Of a stretch of DNA of 64,000 nucleotides, positions 1 to 11,412 are shown piece after piece. Position 1 is the stretch's first letter. Every line of letters begins with the position of its first letter. Source of the stretch: Riptortus pedestris (taxonomy: Eukaryota; Arthropoda; Insecta; Hemiptera; Alydidae); contig CM032231.1 of assembly GCA_019009955.1 (NCBI GenBank), positions 42,922,501 through 42,986,500 on the forward strand, written 5' to 3'. A program made the translations under genes and the position numbers. The notes under the pieces are model-generated. The model was given only the letters and a program-made list of their open reading frames with translations, made no database searches and had not been told where the DNA came from.

Positions 1-789
1 TTATATTATTTAATGGGATTTGTTAAGTTAAACTCCTGAATGTAGTTAATGACTATAGTATTCAGGCCCTAGACAACACGCAACCCCCTGGACAACTCCT
101 AAGTTGTCCGCATATGGAAAAAAATGTTCCAATATAGAATTACGTTTTAAAAGAGAATACGGAAGATAAGAAGAATCCATTGATCATTGTGTGGAAGTTG
201 AGAATGGTTGGCGAGCTATTTGTGGAGAGAATGTGTCTGGTTTTGTGGGGGCTGTAAATCGCAGAGGAGCGTGTAGAGGGAGTGTCCGAACACTAACCTG
301 GATTTGTGTAACCTCTTGACCTCTTTCTTTAAGCGCACACTTGTCCCGAGGAGCACTCCCAGGAATGGCCGGCCCGCACGTCCGTCTAACCCCACACACA
401 CACATACACCCTACCTCTCCAAAAGCCCCACAACTCTTTGGTATCACTTTACTCTAGCACTCGCAAAGAGAGAGCTCTTTGCACCTGCTCTCTCGAGTAC
501 AACAGATAAGTCCCGACCAATGCCCGCCATGAGAATATCAATTTTTACCCCTCAAAGTCTCTCAATCTTAAGGAAAGTGTTGTAGTTCTTATTTTATAAG
601 ATACTGTGCTACTTGTAGCTTACATTCTCCATTGATCGTTACACAATGTGATCTATATATTCTATATATATTGCATTTGATATTTCCAAAAGTCGTGCAA
701 TCGAAAGTGAAGCTAAGTTGTCCCCAGAGCTCTTTTGTAACACTTTATTCCCTTTGACTTTATGTCACTACTTAGGCAACAGGAGCACA
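1..789. other. No gene seen
   Basis: Apparently single-copy AT-rich DNA with a GC-richer patch at about 200-500 that opens short reading frames on both strands. None has a recognisable domain or convincing start context, so no gene is called. Confidence 0.5.
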
Positions 790-1051
790 CGAAGAGAGGA
801 TGCGTAGTCTGGTCAGGTTGTGCTGACTAGACTACGCATTGGCCTTTCCTTGCTGACCCACGGACACTTACACAAGACAAACAAGGACACACCGACTTGT
901 AGATATTGATACGAAACTTTAACTGTACATCACATGTCGACGAAGAGACAATTTAGACATTCCACATGATTTACAGGAACTTTTGACGATAACAGTAAAT
1001 ATATCAATCATTAAACATCTAAAGGACATTAATATATTCAACACACTATAA
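790..1051 (+). pseudogene. LINE C-terminal fragment (zinc-knuckle region), decayed
   Basis: Translation gives VVLTRLRIGLSLLTHGHLH, then a C-R-Y followed by a stop where the second knuckle cysteine should be, then ETLTVHH. After a frame change it reads ELL...IIKHLKDINIFN and a stop at 1049-1051. The same pattern (LTRLRIGHSRLTH.YL, then CX2CX7HX4C, then a short tail) is found in the LINE fragments at 16.1, 43.8 and 56.6 kb and in the LINE at 41 kb. In RNase H-bearing LINEs this is the extreme C-terminus of ORF2. It contains stops and at least one frameshift, so it is dead. Upstream domains are not recognisable. Confidence 0.75.
799..839. repeat. 17-bp inverted repeat (hairpin) inside LINE fragment
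   Basis: Left arm 800-816 (ATGCGTAGTCTGGTCAG), 6-nt loop, right arm 823-839 (CTGACTAGACTACGCAT), one mismatch. The right arm is ordinary LINE coding sequence (LTRLRI). The left arm interrupts the expected R-R-E-V-V-L reading as an 18-nt insertion, so it is probably a templated inverted copy of the downstream sequence. Confidence 0.8.
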
Positions 1052-1661
1052 TCTACAATTTCTACACACTATTCATCACTTCTTTCCTATATTAGCAGTT
1101 TCTATTCATTTTAAATTTTTTTTTCTCTCTCTTTTCCATATTTTATTATTATTTTTTTTCCTTTCTCCCGTCTATACTTACATTTTCGTTTATATTACTT
1201 TCACCACCCTGATGTTACCATACAATATCGTTTATTTCATATATAAATAGTAAGCCAATGAACTGTATCAAAAACCACTGTATTCCATAGTTCACTTTTT
1301 TCCGTTTCTTTCCTTCTTTTTTTTTTTTTGCCAGTTCACTTTTTTGTGTGCAATTGAGTAATGAGTTAATCGCCGGCGTTGCGGAACTTTTAAATAAATA
1401 ACTATCACTACTTGCACCAAGTGGACATTTTACATAAAAAACATAAAATATCAGGAGTGTCCATACCACCTCTGCTAAGTCTATATACGCGGAAAAATCG
1501 CGGTAGTTTCGAAATTCACGTGTAGATCAAGCTTCTGATCACTCGATTGAAAAACATCCCAGAGTCAGCTACCTCGTGTATACTCTGATATCCTTAGGAA
1601 AGTTAGGCATCCGTTTATCGCTCAAGTATCCATTTCTCTAAAGTTCAATATTGACTTCGCG

Positions 1662-2110
1662 GAAATCAGCTATTGAGGTTGAACTCATGATGGGATTTTC
1701 GGGAAATGTCTTCAAATATCCTTCGATCCAACATAGAAGATGACGAAATTGAGGTCCGTTCAAATATATATATATATCTCGAATAATAAAGGTCTCTGGA
1801 AGACAATATTTAGTATTTAAGATTCCCATAATGTGGTTTATTATAGAACAGTGTATTATTTACTTCAAAATGATTAGAAGGAGTGGGGGGGTTACTGAGA
1901 ACTGGAAATGCAAATATCTCGGTTAATATTCAAGATAGGGAGTAAATGTATAGACGAATATTTATAGTACATTTAATTTGCTATAAGATTGATTATATAC
2001 ACTTTTATCTGACTTATAGTAACGGAGATATTTCGAATTTTCAAAATTCTCCCCCTCTAACCCCCCCCCCTCCCACTGGTCCGATTTCAGCCAATAACGA
2101 ATTTGATTTT
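1662..2110. mobile_element. Family H, rearranged: 5' part (+) fused to 3' half (-)
   Basis: 1662-1770 matches the family H 5' part on the plus strand (GGAAATCAGCTATTGAGG through ATGACGAAATTGAGGTCCGTTC). After a short TA tract the sequence does not continue into the normal 3' half. From about 1779 it matches the family 3' half in reverse, ending near the block GATTTCAGCCAATAACGAA. The two halves therefore meet head-to-head at the TA tract. Confidence 0.7.
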
Positions 2111-3058
2111 TTAGCAGATTTTCCTTAATGGAAATCAGCTATTGAGGTTGTACTCACGACGCGATTTTCGAAATTTTTCTTCAAATGTCCATCGATCCTA
2201 CCCAGGAGATGACGAAAATGAGGTCCGTTCAAAACTGTATATATATATATGTTACCGCTCTAGCGGTCGCCATTATTGTTTAATCGTTACCAAACTCGAT
2301 ATTTAGTCGTTTTATGTAAAAATAAAGATCAAGTTCGTTAACGGCTGAAATCGGTCCAGGGGGAGGGGAGGTTTAGAGGGGAGGATTTTCGAAAATCCAA
2401 AATATCTCCGTTACCATAGGTCGGATCGAAAAATAGTATAGAATCAATCTTATTGCAAATTAAATCTTCTATAAATATTGTTATATACTTTTATTCAATA
2501 TCTTGAAAATTAACCGAGATATTTGCATTTTTTAGTTTTCAGGCATCAGCAAACCGGCACTTCCACTCATGTTACATAAACAATACTCTGCTACATAATA
2601 AATTACATTATTCGAAGTTTAAGTACCAAAAATCGTTTTGAATAGACCTTTATTATACGATATACATGAAAATATGTTCTGGTTATCCCCCCCCCCCCCG
2701 GTCTTAAGGTTTTGGACTACAAAAATTTGATTGATTGAGATAACAATTATTCTGACTCATTATTAAGGTCTCAAGTACAGTAGTAGATATAGTAAATAGT
2801 TCTCAATAAAATTAATATGTTATATTCTGATATATTTCAGTAATTGTTTTTCTTTCCGGTGTGAGCCGGGTAGACCCGTTTGTTTACTTTTCTAACCTAA
2901 CGCTCCCTGTCGGCAGTTTATTGAAATCGGATGAAACTTTTCTTATTTCAATTTGTATTCATTCATGGTGTTGTGTTGCCAGTATGTATATTTATCTATT
3001 ACTAAACTTCAAGTTGGAAATCTGCTTAGTTTATGCAGCCCCTGCGTGAAGGGCTTTT
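2111..3058 (+). mobile_element. Family H element (HINE-like), long subtype
   Basis: Starts TTAGCAGATTTTCCTTAATGG, then the conserved 5' block and a short TA tract. The core follows (GTTACCGCTCTAGCGGTC, GATCAAGTTCGTTAACGGCTG, a G-rich stretch, ATATCTCCGTTACC, TTAACCGAGATATTTGC). A long 3' module ends in TGGAAATCTGCTTAG, the hairpin GCAGCCCCTGC and GAAGGGCTTTT. It has no open reading frame, so it is non-autonomous. Both ends are present and it abuts another copy on each side. Confidence 0.85.
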
Positions 3059-3069
3059 TTTTTTTTTTT

Positions 3070-3290
3070 TTTTTACATAAAACGGCGAAATATCGAGTTT
3101 GGTAACGATCAAACAAACATTGCAATCGCTATAGCAGTAACAGACAAATATATATATATATAGTTTTGAACGGACCTCATTTTCGTCATCTATTGGGTAG
3201 AATCGATGGACATTCGAAGAAAAATGTTGAAAATTGCGTCATGAGTACGACCTCAATAGCTGATTTCCCATGGGGGAAATCTGCTGAAAA
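3070..3290 (-). mobile_element. Family H fragment, 5' half only
   Basis: Reverse-strand 5' half. It contains GATCGTTACCAAACTCGATA, the TA tract, ACGAAAATGAGGTCCGTTC and the 5' palindrome (degenerate, TTTCCCATGGGGGAAA), ending in AGCAG. The distal 3' half is missing. It faces the preceding copy tail-to-tail across a poly-T run. Confidence 0.8.
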
Positions 3291-3796
3291 GATGTTTAGT
3301 TGACATTCCGTGCAAAATATACTTCCTTTAATTAGTACTACGTAATGTAACAGGTGGGCTGAGCAGCGGAAGCAACCAATCAATATCTTGCTGAATATAA
3401 AGAAATTTTACTCAACGACTTCCAAACTTTTGAAATAAATAGAACCCTTTTTGTAAAAGTTAAGGCGGAAGGGAGACGGGCAGTCTATAGTACTAATTCG
3501 TAAAAGTTTGTTTGTAGAGGTTAAATTAGACCATTTTATTCCCGCTACTGCTATTTATCTGCCAGTAGAATCAATACAAAAAGTGGTTGCAGAAACCCCA
3601 TCAATCATTGATCGCCATGAAATATTATATTTTACAAAACAATTTTTTTTTTTAATTGTGAAGGGCCAAATGATCTGAACCTTTAAAAAAAGTAGTTTCT
3701 GATTGTGAAACAGCATATTCTCTCTGAGTACGTAAATAAATGAACAATACGATCAAAAATGAATGATGAAAAAAATAACATTCCGTCGAGAGAAAA

Positions 3797-4716
<920 letters not shown>

Positions 4717-4718
<2 letters not shown>

Positions 4719-5506
4719 AAGTCCGTCACGCAGGAACTGCGTAAACTAAACAGATTTCCCACGTGAAATTTAATAATAGAGAAATTTGGGTACTGCTAAT
4801 ACAACACCACCGTCAATATTAAGTGAATGAATAGAGATGGTAATAAGAAACCTTCCGCCAGGAAGCATCTAAAATATAAACAAACAGTTCTGCCAACTTC
4901 TTGCCGGAAAGAAAAACAATTACTGTAATATATCTGAATATTACCTATTAATGTTATTGAAAACTATCTACTATATCTAGTACTGTAATTAATAATGAAT
5001 CAGGATAATTTTTGTCTCAATCAATCAAATTTAAGTAGTCCAAAAACTTAAGATGGAGGGGGGTCAACAGAATATGTATGCATGTATCTCGTATAATAAA
5101 TGTCTCTTGAAAACAATATTTGGTATTTAACCTTCGAATGGTGTGGTTTATTACATAACCGAGTGTTGTTTATGTAACATTAGTAGAAGTGGGGGTTTGG
5201 TGAAGGCTGAAAACTGAAAAATGCAAATACCTCGGCTAATAGTCAAAATAGAGAATAAATCTATATAACAATATTTATAGTACTTTTAACTTGTTATAAG
5301 ATTGATTTTATACATTTTTTCATTTGACTTGTAGTAATGGAGATATTTCGAATTTTCAAGTTTCTCCTCCTCTAAATCCACCCCCCCCCTTGCCCCTCCG
5401 ATTTCAGCCGTTAACGAACTTGATTTTTCTTATTACATAAAACGACGAAATATCGAGTTTGGTAACGATTAATCAATAATTGCACCATTAAGGCTGTAAC
5501 AGACAA

Positions 5507-5556
<50 letters not shown>

Positions 5557-5680
5557 TTTAACGGACCGCGTTTTCGTCATCTCCTGAGCAGGATCGATGG
5601 ACATTTGAAGAAATATTTCGAAAATTGCGTCATGAGAACGACCTCAATAGCTGATTTCCCTCAAGGGAAATCTGCTAAAA
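4717..5680 (-). mobile_element. Family H element, long subtype, second of a tandem pair
   Basis: Reverse orientation, from AGTCCGTCACGCAGGAACTG (hairpin with one mismatch) to the 5' palindrome TTTCCCTCAAGGGAAA and AGCAG at 5650-5677. The 3' module resembles that of the copy at 2111-3058. The TA tract is at about 5507-5553. Confidence 0.85.
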
Positions 5681-6825
5681 GAAAAAGTAACAATAGATAG
5701 GTAACCATCGCAGTTAGCTTCCATTCGGGCCTACTTAAAATGTTATCTTGATGTCTGGGTGGTCTCTTTATATACTTCATAATTTCACCAATTTGTTAAA
5801 CATTTCAATTTATTATTTTCCACAAATCGGAATGGACTTCTGCTCTATTTGACTGTCAAACAATCCGCCACTAGAAAAATTTCAACCGTAAGAATCAAGC
5901 CCACGGCTCAAATTATCCAAAGTATGTTGTAAACTGCGCCTCTATTATTTTATGTTTAACATCGTGATAATGGAAAGGAGAACCAGAACTTATAAAACTG
6001 TTGGATGACAGAAACCCACTTGCAAGTTTAAAGAAGTTCTGAAAAGTGAGAAAAGGTTCAGCGAGCCAGGGCTGTTCTAATGGGATCTTCGGTGTTAAGG
6101 TGCCCCCCCTCGCGGTAGAACCTGAAATAAAAAGGTCCCAGAAAGACGATTAAAGAGACACCACGTACCGAAGAGTAATCATTGCGAACCCACCTCGTTC
6201 GTCCCTTCAGAGTTTTAAGTAATTTCCTCGGTGGCGCACCCAGATTAAACCCTCCGTGAAATCGTAAATTAAACCGAAATGAATAGGAATTTTATATTCG
6301 CTGTGCTCTGGATTTTTCGGATGAAATTCCCCGCGGAGATGGGGGGACGGGCCCCCGGGCGTTTGTTCAGCTCTGTTACCCGGAGCTTTGGGATTAAAAT
6401 GTATTCGACTCTTCTCTCTACGCCCTTCTTTCCTTACACTATCGCTTTGGCGTCAACCTACATTTTATATACTTTTGTCTTTTCAAATTGTTTTCAATTT
6501 CAACAATAGTACTAATTATGTAAGTGCTGTTAACATTTACGCAAGACTGATTGTGATAAATAAAACTTTGCTATTCTAGCAGCGGCCCTGTCAAAACCTC
6601 CTCACTTCACTACGATCTCATCTCAAATCAATTCCTTAAATAAATAAAATATTTAGAAAATCAAATAATGTGTTGGAACTGCCAGTATAGATGATGCTGT
6701 TGCCATATCTGTCGATGAAGTCCGTCGTCACTGGCTGATGATTGAGTACAGTTGGCAAGCGCTTTCGATGCAAAGGCACCATCTTCAAGCCGCCTAGAGT
6801 TGTACTCTAAGTGGAGTACTAGAGT
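5681..6825. other. No gene seen; inverted copy of SINE-flank spacer at 6752-6802
   Basis: Mostly apparently single-copy sequence with a GC-richer patch near 6080-6400 and no recognisable coding region. At 6752-6802 the sequence (TTGGCAAGCGC...CGCCTAGAGTT) is the reverse complement of the spacer that follows the SINEs at 7060 and 7394. Confidence 0.5.
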
Positions 6826-6836
6826 AAAACTCTAGA

Positions 6837-7059
6837 GGGGCTCAGGTTAGCAATGCGAGTTAAAGCGTTGACCTTTATCTCACATGGTAAACCTAGAGTG
6901 GCGAGGTCCATTCTCGCCTAAGCAAAGGAAATTATTTAGTGACGAAATTCATTAAATAACAACCTAAAATCCCATCCTGGCTAGAAAAGGGTGGTAACCT
7001 GTAGATAACCCGTCCCAATTACCCTAAGTTGGAAAAAGTGGACGTTAATAAATAATAAT
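6837..7059 (+). mobile_element. tRNA-derived SINE, copy 1 of a tandem triplet
   Basis: Starts GGGGCTCAGGTTAGC. It has an A-box-like TTAGCAATGCGAG and a degraded B box (GAGGTCCATTCTCGCC), spaced as in a class II tRNA (Ser/Leu-like) with a long variable arm. A tRNA-unrelated body follows (GGAAATTATTTAGTGACG, GGTGGTAACCTGTAGATAACC, AAAAAGTGGACG) and the tail is TTAATAAATAATAATA. An 11-bp target-site duplication, AAAACTCTAGA, flanks it (6826-6836 and 7060-7070). Confidence 0.9.
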
Positions 7060-7169
7060 AAAACTCTAGACGGCTTGAAGATGGTGCCTTTGCATCGAAA
7101 GAGCTCTCCAACAATTTTTAGATGTGGTTCTTCTACGTCATGCATACATATTTCCAATTTGTAATTCTC
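7060..7169 (+). repeat. Spacer repeat between SINEs, copy 1
   Basis: About 110 bp (AAAACTCTAGACGGCTTGAA to TTTGTAATTCTC) that recurs at 7394-7503. It is part of a duplicated SINE-plus-spacer unit. Confidence 0.85.
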
Positions 7170-7393
7170 GGGGCTCAGGTTAGCCATGTGAGTTGAAGCG
7201 TTGACATTTGTCTCACATGGTAAACTTAGAGTTCGATTCTCGCCTGGGCAAAGGAAATTATTTAGTGACGGAATTAATTTAATAACATCCTAAATTCCAC
7301 CCTGGCAAGAAAAGGGTGGTTACCTGTAGATAACCCATCCCAATTAGCCTATGTTGCAAAAAGTGGACGTTAATAAATAATAACAATAATAAT
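7170..7393 (+). mobile_element. tRNA-derived SINE, copy 2 of a tandem triplet
   Basis: Same family and orientation as the copy at 6837. The B box reads GAGTTCGATTCTCGCC. Some bases (for example AATAACAATAATAATA in the tail) differ from its neighbours, so the three copies have diverged since they formed. It has no target duplication of its own, as expected of a recombination product. Confidence 0.9.
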
Positions 7394-7503
7394 AAAACTC
7401 TAGACGGCTTGAAGATGGTACCTTTGCATCGAATGCGCTTGCCAACAATTTTTAAATGTTGTTTTGCTAAGTCATGCATACATTTTTCCAATTTGTAATT
7501 CTC
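7394..7503 (+). repeat. Spacer repeat between SINEs, copy 2
   Basis: Repeats 7060-7169 with scattered differences, from AAAACTCTAGACGGCTTGAA to GTAATTCTC. Confidence 0.85.
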
Positions 7504-7725
7504 CGGGCTCAGGATAGCCATGTGAGTTAATACGTTGACCTTTGTCTCACATGGTAAACCTAGAGTGGCGAGTTCGATTCTCGCCTAGGCAGAGGAAATT
7601 ATTTAGAGACGGAATTCATTACATAACATTCTAAATCCCTCTTTGGCTAGAAAAGAGTGGTAACCTGTAGATAACCTGTCTCAAATAGCCTTAGTTGCAA
7701 AAACTGGACGTTAATAAATAATAAT
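7504..7725 (+). mobile_element. tRNA-derived SINE, copy 3 of a tandem triplet
   Basis: Same family. It is bracketed by AATTCTC at 7497-7503 and AATTCTCG at 7726-7733, a short direct repeat consistent with its own target-site duplication. It would therefore be a second, independent insertion in the original locus. Confidence 0.85.
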
Positions 7726-7969
7726 AATTCTCGACTTATGTGGCACTGAACCACACCAAATTAACAATGGTTGCCACTTCAGTTGTGCTACATCTCTCAT
7801 TAAAAGTCCTGCATATCCAAACTATTTCCCCCAAATGCATTTATACATTTATTGCTTGTTATCCTACTCATCAACTCATGCAATAAAATTGACAAATAAA
7901 CTCTTGATTCACTCACAGAGATATTTTCAACATGAAGTATGACTAAGTCTCATAGGCAATGTTAAAATT

Positions 7970-8469
7970 CCCCCCCACCCCCCCCCCCCCCCACCCCCCC
8001 CCCCCCCCACCCCCCCCCCCCCCCACCCCCCCCCCCCCCCACCCCCCCCCCCCCCCACCCCCCCCCCCCCCCACCCCCCCCCCCCCCCACCCCCCCCCCC
8101 CCCCACCCCCCCCCCCCCCCACCCCCCCCCCCCCCCACCCCCCCCCCCCCCCACCCCCCCCCCCCCCCACCCCCCCCCCCCCCCACCCCCCCCCCCCCCC
8201 ACCCCCCCCCCCCCCCACCCCCCCCCCCCCCCACCCCCCCCCCCCCCCACCCCCCCCCCCCCCCACCCCCCCCCCCCCCCACCCCCCCCCCCCCCCACCC
8301 CCCCCCCCCCCCACCCCCCCCCCCCCCCACCCCCCCCCCCCCCCACCCCCCCCCCCCCCCACCCCCCCCCCCCCCCACCCCCCCCCCCCCCCACCCCCCC
8401 CCCCCCCCACCCCCCCCCCCCCCCACCCCCCCCCCCCCCCACCCCCCCCCCCCCCCACCCCCCCCCCCA
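7970..8469. repeat. (C15A)n minisatellite, about 31 units
   Basis: Single A residues recur every 16 bp (7977, 7993, 8009 ... 8457) in otherwise unbroken C. The array is essentially perfect for about 480 bp, and the last interval is 12 bp. The unit is not a multiple of three, so every frame is open on both strands (Pro/Thr/His or Gly/Trp/Val strings). These are artefactual reading frames, not proteins. The reverse strand is runs of 15 G. Confidence 0.95.
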
Positions 8470-8470
8470 T

Positions 8471-8791
8471 TCAACAGCTGCCGAAGGTTACATTGAAGAC
8501 TCTGTGACAAAGAAATTAGAAGTTTCTAATAGACTGTTTAGTAAAGTGAATGAGTAATCGACTTCGACATCAAATATCGATTTTGGAACTATTGAATATG
8601 AAAATCAGTCTCTCTTTACAATTGATGATTTATTTGAAGATTGTCAAGAGGATATTTTAAACAGAAACAATCCAACTACGAGTAAAAGTGTGAACGTGTC
8701 ATACAAAAAACAAGTAATAGAATCTTCAAAGGGTATTATGTTGTCAAACATCCAAAATTGTACTTTTAACATTTCTATAAATCAAAAATAA
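8471..8791 (+). pseudogene. Unrecognised coding remnant (C-terminal exon or TE relic)
   Basis: One frame runs from the end of the C15A array to a TAA at 8789-8791, with a single internal TAA at 8555-8557. The translation has protein-like composition: GYIEDSVTKKLEVSNRLFSK before the stop, then FTIDDLFEDCQEDILNRN and finally GIMLSNIQNCTFNISINQK. An AATAAA signal overlaps the stop (8787-8792). There is no ATG near the start, so this would be a terminal exon or a truncated copy. The I.NCTFNI tail loosely recalls the ends of Crypton-derived tyrosine-recombinase-like proteins, but that is a weak impression. The product is unknown. Confidence 0.45.
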
Positions 8792-9046
8792 ACTAACTAA
8801 CTTTTTTTTGCATTTTGAAATATATCAGTTGTATTAAATGAAACACACATATGTTCATCTCTCTTTATTAACTTACATAATAACATAACGTAAAATAATC
8901 CATACATTAAACATTCATCATGTCCCCATAACCACAAGATAACCTTCTAACAAAGAGGTAGGTACACTTAACCAAAAGAAAATCTTGTTTTTGATTAATG
9001 TTATACCGTACTAATATTTATTGTAGTATGGTGAAAAATAGCGTTT

Positions 9047-9157
9047 GTGCCTCAGGCCAAAGTGCTTTTGCCGGCCCTCGAACTTTTCATGACCTCGACT
9101 ACGTCTCGGTCAAAAAATATCTAGGGCCGGCAAACGCCCACTTTCGGCTCTTGGTAC
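9047..9157. repeat. Long imperfect palindrome
   Basis: The left arm GTGCCTCAGGCCAAAGTGC, continuing TTTTGCCGGCCCT, pairs with the right arm AGGGCCGGCAAACGCCCAC, continuing TTTCGGCTCTTGGTAC. The centre, GACCTCGACTACGTCTCGGT, is itself partly palindromic. It is GC-rich against AT-rich surroundings and has no reading frame. Confidence 0.75.
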
Positions 9158-9179
9158 GAAATATACTATTTTAACAAAT

Positions 9180-10782
9180 GTTGTTATATACTTAATTTCA
9201 AACTGAAACATAAATGTTTTCATCATTGAAAAAAAAATTAACAAATGTCATTTTATATTTGAAAATATGATTTTATCCGAAACTTGAGTTTTTGTAAGCA
9301 TTGGGTAAACGTTAAGAGAGGAATTGATAACCGAAAATGAGATAACGCCATTCGAGAGTCTCCCTAAAACGTGGGAGGCTTTATTAGAATTCATAGCGTC
9401 TTTGAGACACGCATTTTGATAGTTAAAACATAAATGTTATTGACGATTTTTTCCCCTTAATGTTTTTAAACTCCATTGATAGTAAAATCTCTTTAAGTAG
9501 ATTTTCGTGAGTATATTCATTTCTTTCTGAATTTGACCCCCACAGGTGGAAGATGGATTGATTTTTAGATTTTTTCTTTTAAGGAGATTCGTCCAGATGA
9601 TAGAATCCATTAAATAAGTAAAAGAAGTATATAGAAGGTTAAAATAACTTTTTCCTGTTGATGAAGTCTTGGCATCTTAGAAATTCGATAGGTGGCGGTA
9701 TGAAGATTTTGTTGAACAAAGTTTAAATACTTTAGAATGACTAGAATTTCCATTATAAGTCATTACGGCGGGGCTTATGAAATCTCACGGGGTTGATATT
9801 ATAAACGCCTTCAAAAGCCTCGGAATATATATTAAACCACTGCCTGTATAAAATACGTCAGAGGACGGTAATTAAGACAAAGAGCATCTTAAATAATAAT
9901 TTAATTCGAGCAAGAACTAATTAATTCTCTACTGGGGGCTTCATAATTATCTATTGAGCAGTTAGTCATAAAATAAGTTTTCAAGAACTTTTTTTCTCTC
10001 TCTTCCTTTTCAAGTTTTTATTTACTAAACAACCCTAGAACGCTCTTGAGAACCTTTTCAAACTCAATAGCCATTTATGAAGCACCTTATTACATACTAG
10101 TTGGAGTACTTTTCCCGTCCTTGTAATAAGTAATAAGGAATTCCTGTAGATTAAGATATTTAGTCGAGATTCACTAATCATATATATTTCGGAATTTATG
10201 CTCATTTATTTGGGAAGCAACCTTATACAATTGCCAGTACGAAATTTACCAAACTATGTTCTACAATTCTCTAACGAAAATCCTTTTACATTCTTAATTT
10301 TCCTCCTTAATAACTTCTCTAGCGATTTTCACTTTATGTAATATGTAACATATATTTTTAATATATGAAACCCTCTTATGACTGATTATTACCTTGTGTT
10401 TTATAATGTGCAATTGTTGTAAACTGAGTGTATAATTTGATATAAAAATATAAAATTAAAATAATTTCATACATTTATGATAATCAGTAGATCTTGAATC
10501 TAATTGAGTGGTTTAAATGAATTATCTTTGATCCAGTTAGTTAAATAAACTGAATTATGTTGGTGTTCAAAATTGTTCAGTAATCAACTGAAAAATCATA
10601 ATATACGCATTTGATTTCCAAGAATAGTGTCATTTTTTGTCCGCATGGATTAACTTTAGGGAGTTGACCCGGCATGAATCACCTTCAATTTCGACACTTC
10701 AAGGAAATAAATCTACGAATTTAGGTACGTTTCAATAGACGATAAATTTTATCACGGCAGTGTTTGTTGGAAGTGAAGAATG
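9180..10782. other. No gene seen
   Basis: AT-rich apparently single-copy sequence with no recognisable coding region or family member. Confidence 0.5.
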
Positions 10783-10860
10783 TTTACTTGGAGAGAGAAA
10801 AAGACGCCCAATTCTTCAAAATTTGTGAATAATTGGACGCTTTTTCTCTCTCCAAATAAA
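10783..10860. repeat. Inverted repeat, about 30-bp arms
   Basis: The left arm contains CTTGGAGAGAGAAAAAGACG, then CCCAATT. The right arm contains AATTGGACGC, then TTTTTCTCTCTCCAAATAAA. The arms are separated by about 16 nt and differ at only a few positions. No element ends or duplication were identified around it. Confidence 0.8.
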
Positions 10861-11022
10861 TTTTACCCACTGATGATATTAGTTTTTACTAAAGACCTAG
10901 TTATATATGCATCATTATCAAATATTTGAAAGCTTTATTTGCTTGTACATGTTAAAACCTTTTTCCATGGATACTTCTTTTATTCCACGATCATTGACAC
11001 ATCTATGTAATAAATTCACTAT

Positions 11023-11330
11023 TTTAGCTGATTTCTTAACGGAGAAATCAGCAAATGAGGTTTTATTCATTTCTTCAGATGCCCATCGGTCCTAGCAGAT
11101 GACGAAAATGAGGTGTGTTCAAAATTATATAAATGCCTGTTATAGATCTAGAGGTCTCAATTTATGTTTGATTGTTCCAAGCTCAATATATAAGTAATAC
11201 TAAGGTCAAGCTCAGTTTAAAATCGGACCGGATGGAGGGGGATCGAAAATTTAAAATATCTCCGTTATTATTAGTGCCATCAAAAAATCATAAATAACCA
11301 ATTTTGTTGTAAATTCTCCATATGTGTTGT
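11023..11330 (+). mobile_element. Family H fragment, old and 3'-truncated
   Basis: Has a degenerate 5' palindrome (TTTCTTAACGGAGAAA), then the 5' block (GATGACGAAAATGAGGTGTG), no long TA tract, and the core up to about 11330. More divergent than most copies, so probably older. Confidence 0.7.
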
Positions 11331-11412
11331 GCTTTGCTCTTTTTCTCCATCTCAAGAGAAAGATGGTTGAATATTAACCAATAGTTTTCACTTATAGACA
11401 TAGGACTTTAAC

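Noticed and set aside
2111..3058. Family H as a classical TIR transposon (MITE)
   Set aside because: The inverted repeats are sub-terminal. The 3' end continues past them into a hairpin and GACGGACTTTT with no counterpart at the 5' end, and no target duplication was seen, so a rolling-circle type fits better. Not fully excluded.
6837..7059. Functional tRNA gene
   Set aside because: The tRNA-like head has A and B boxes, but the sequence recurs about ten times with a SINE body, A/T-rich tail and target duplications. The acceptor stem is not closed by matching ends.
7927..8510. 170-182-codon frames rich in Pro/His/Thr or Gly/Trp on both strands
   Set aside because: They are translations of the C15A minisatellite, whose 16-bp period keeps all frames open. 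No start context or flanking coding sequence.
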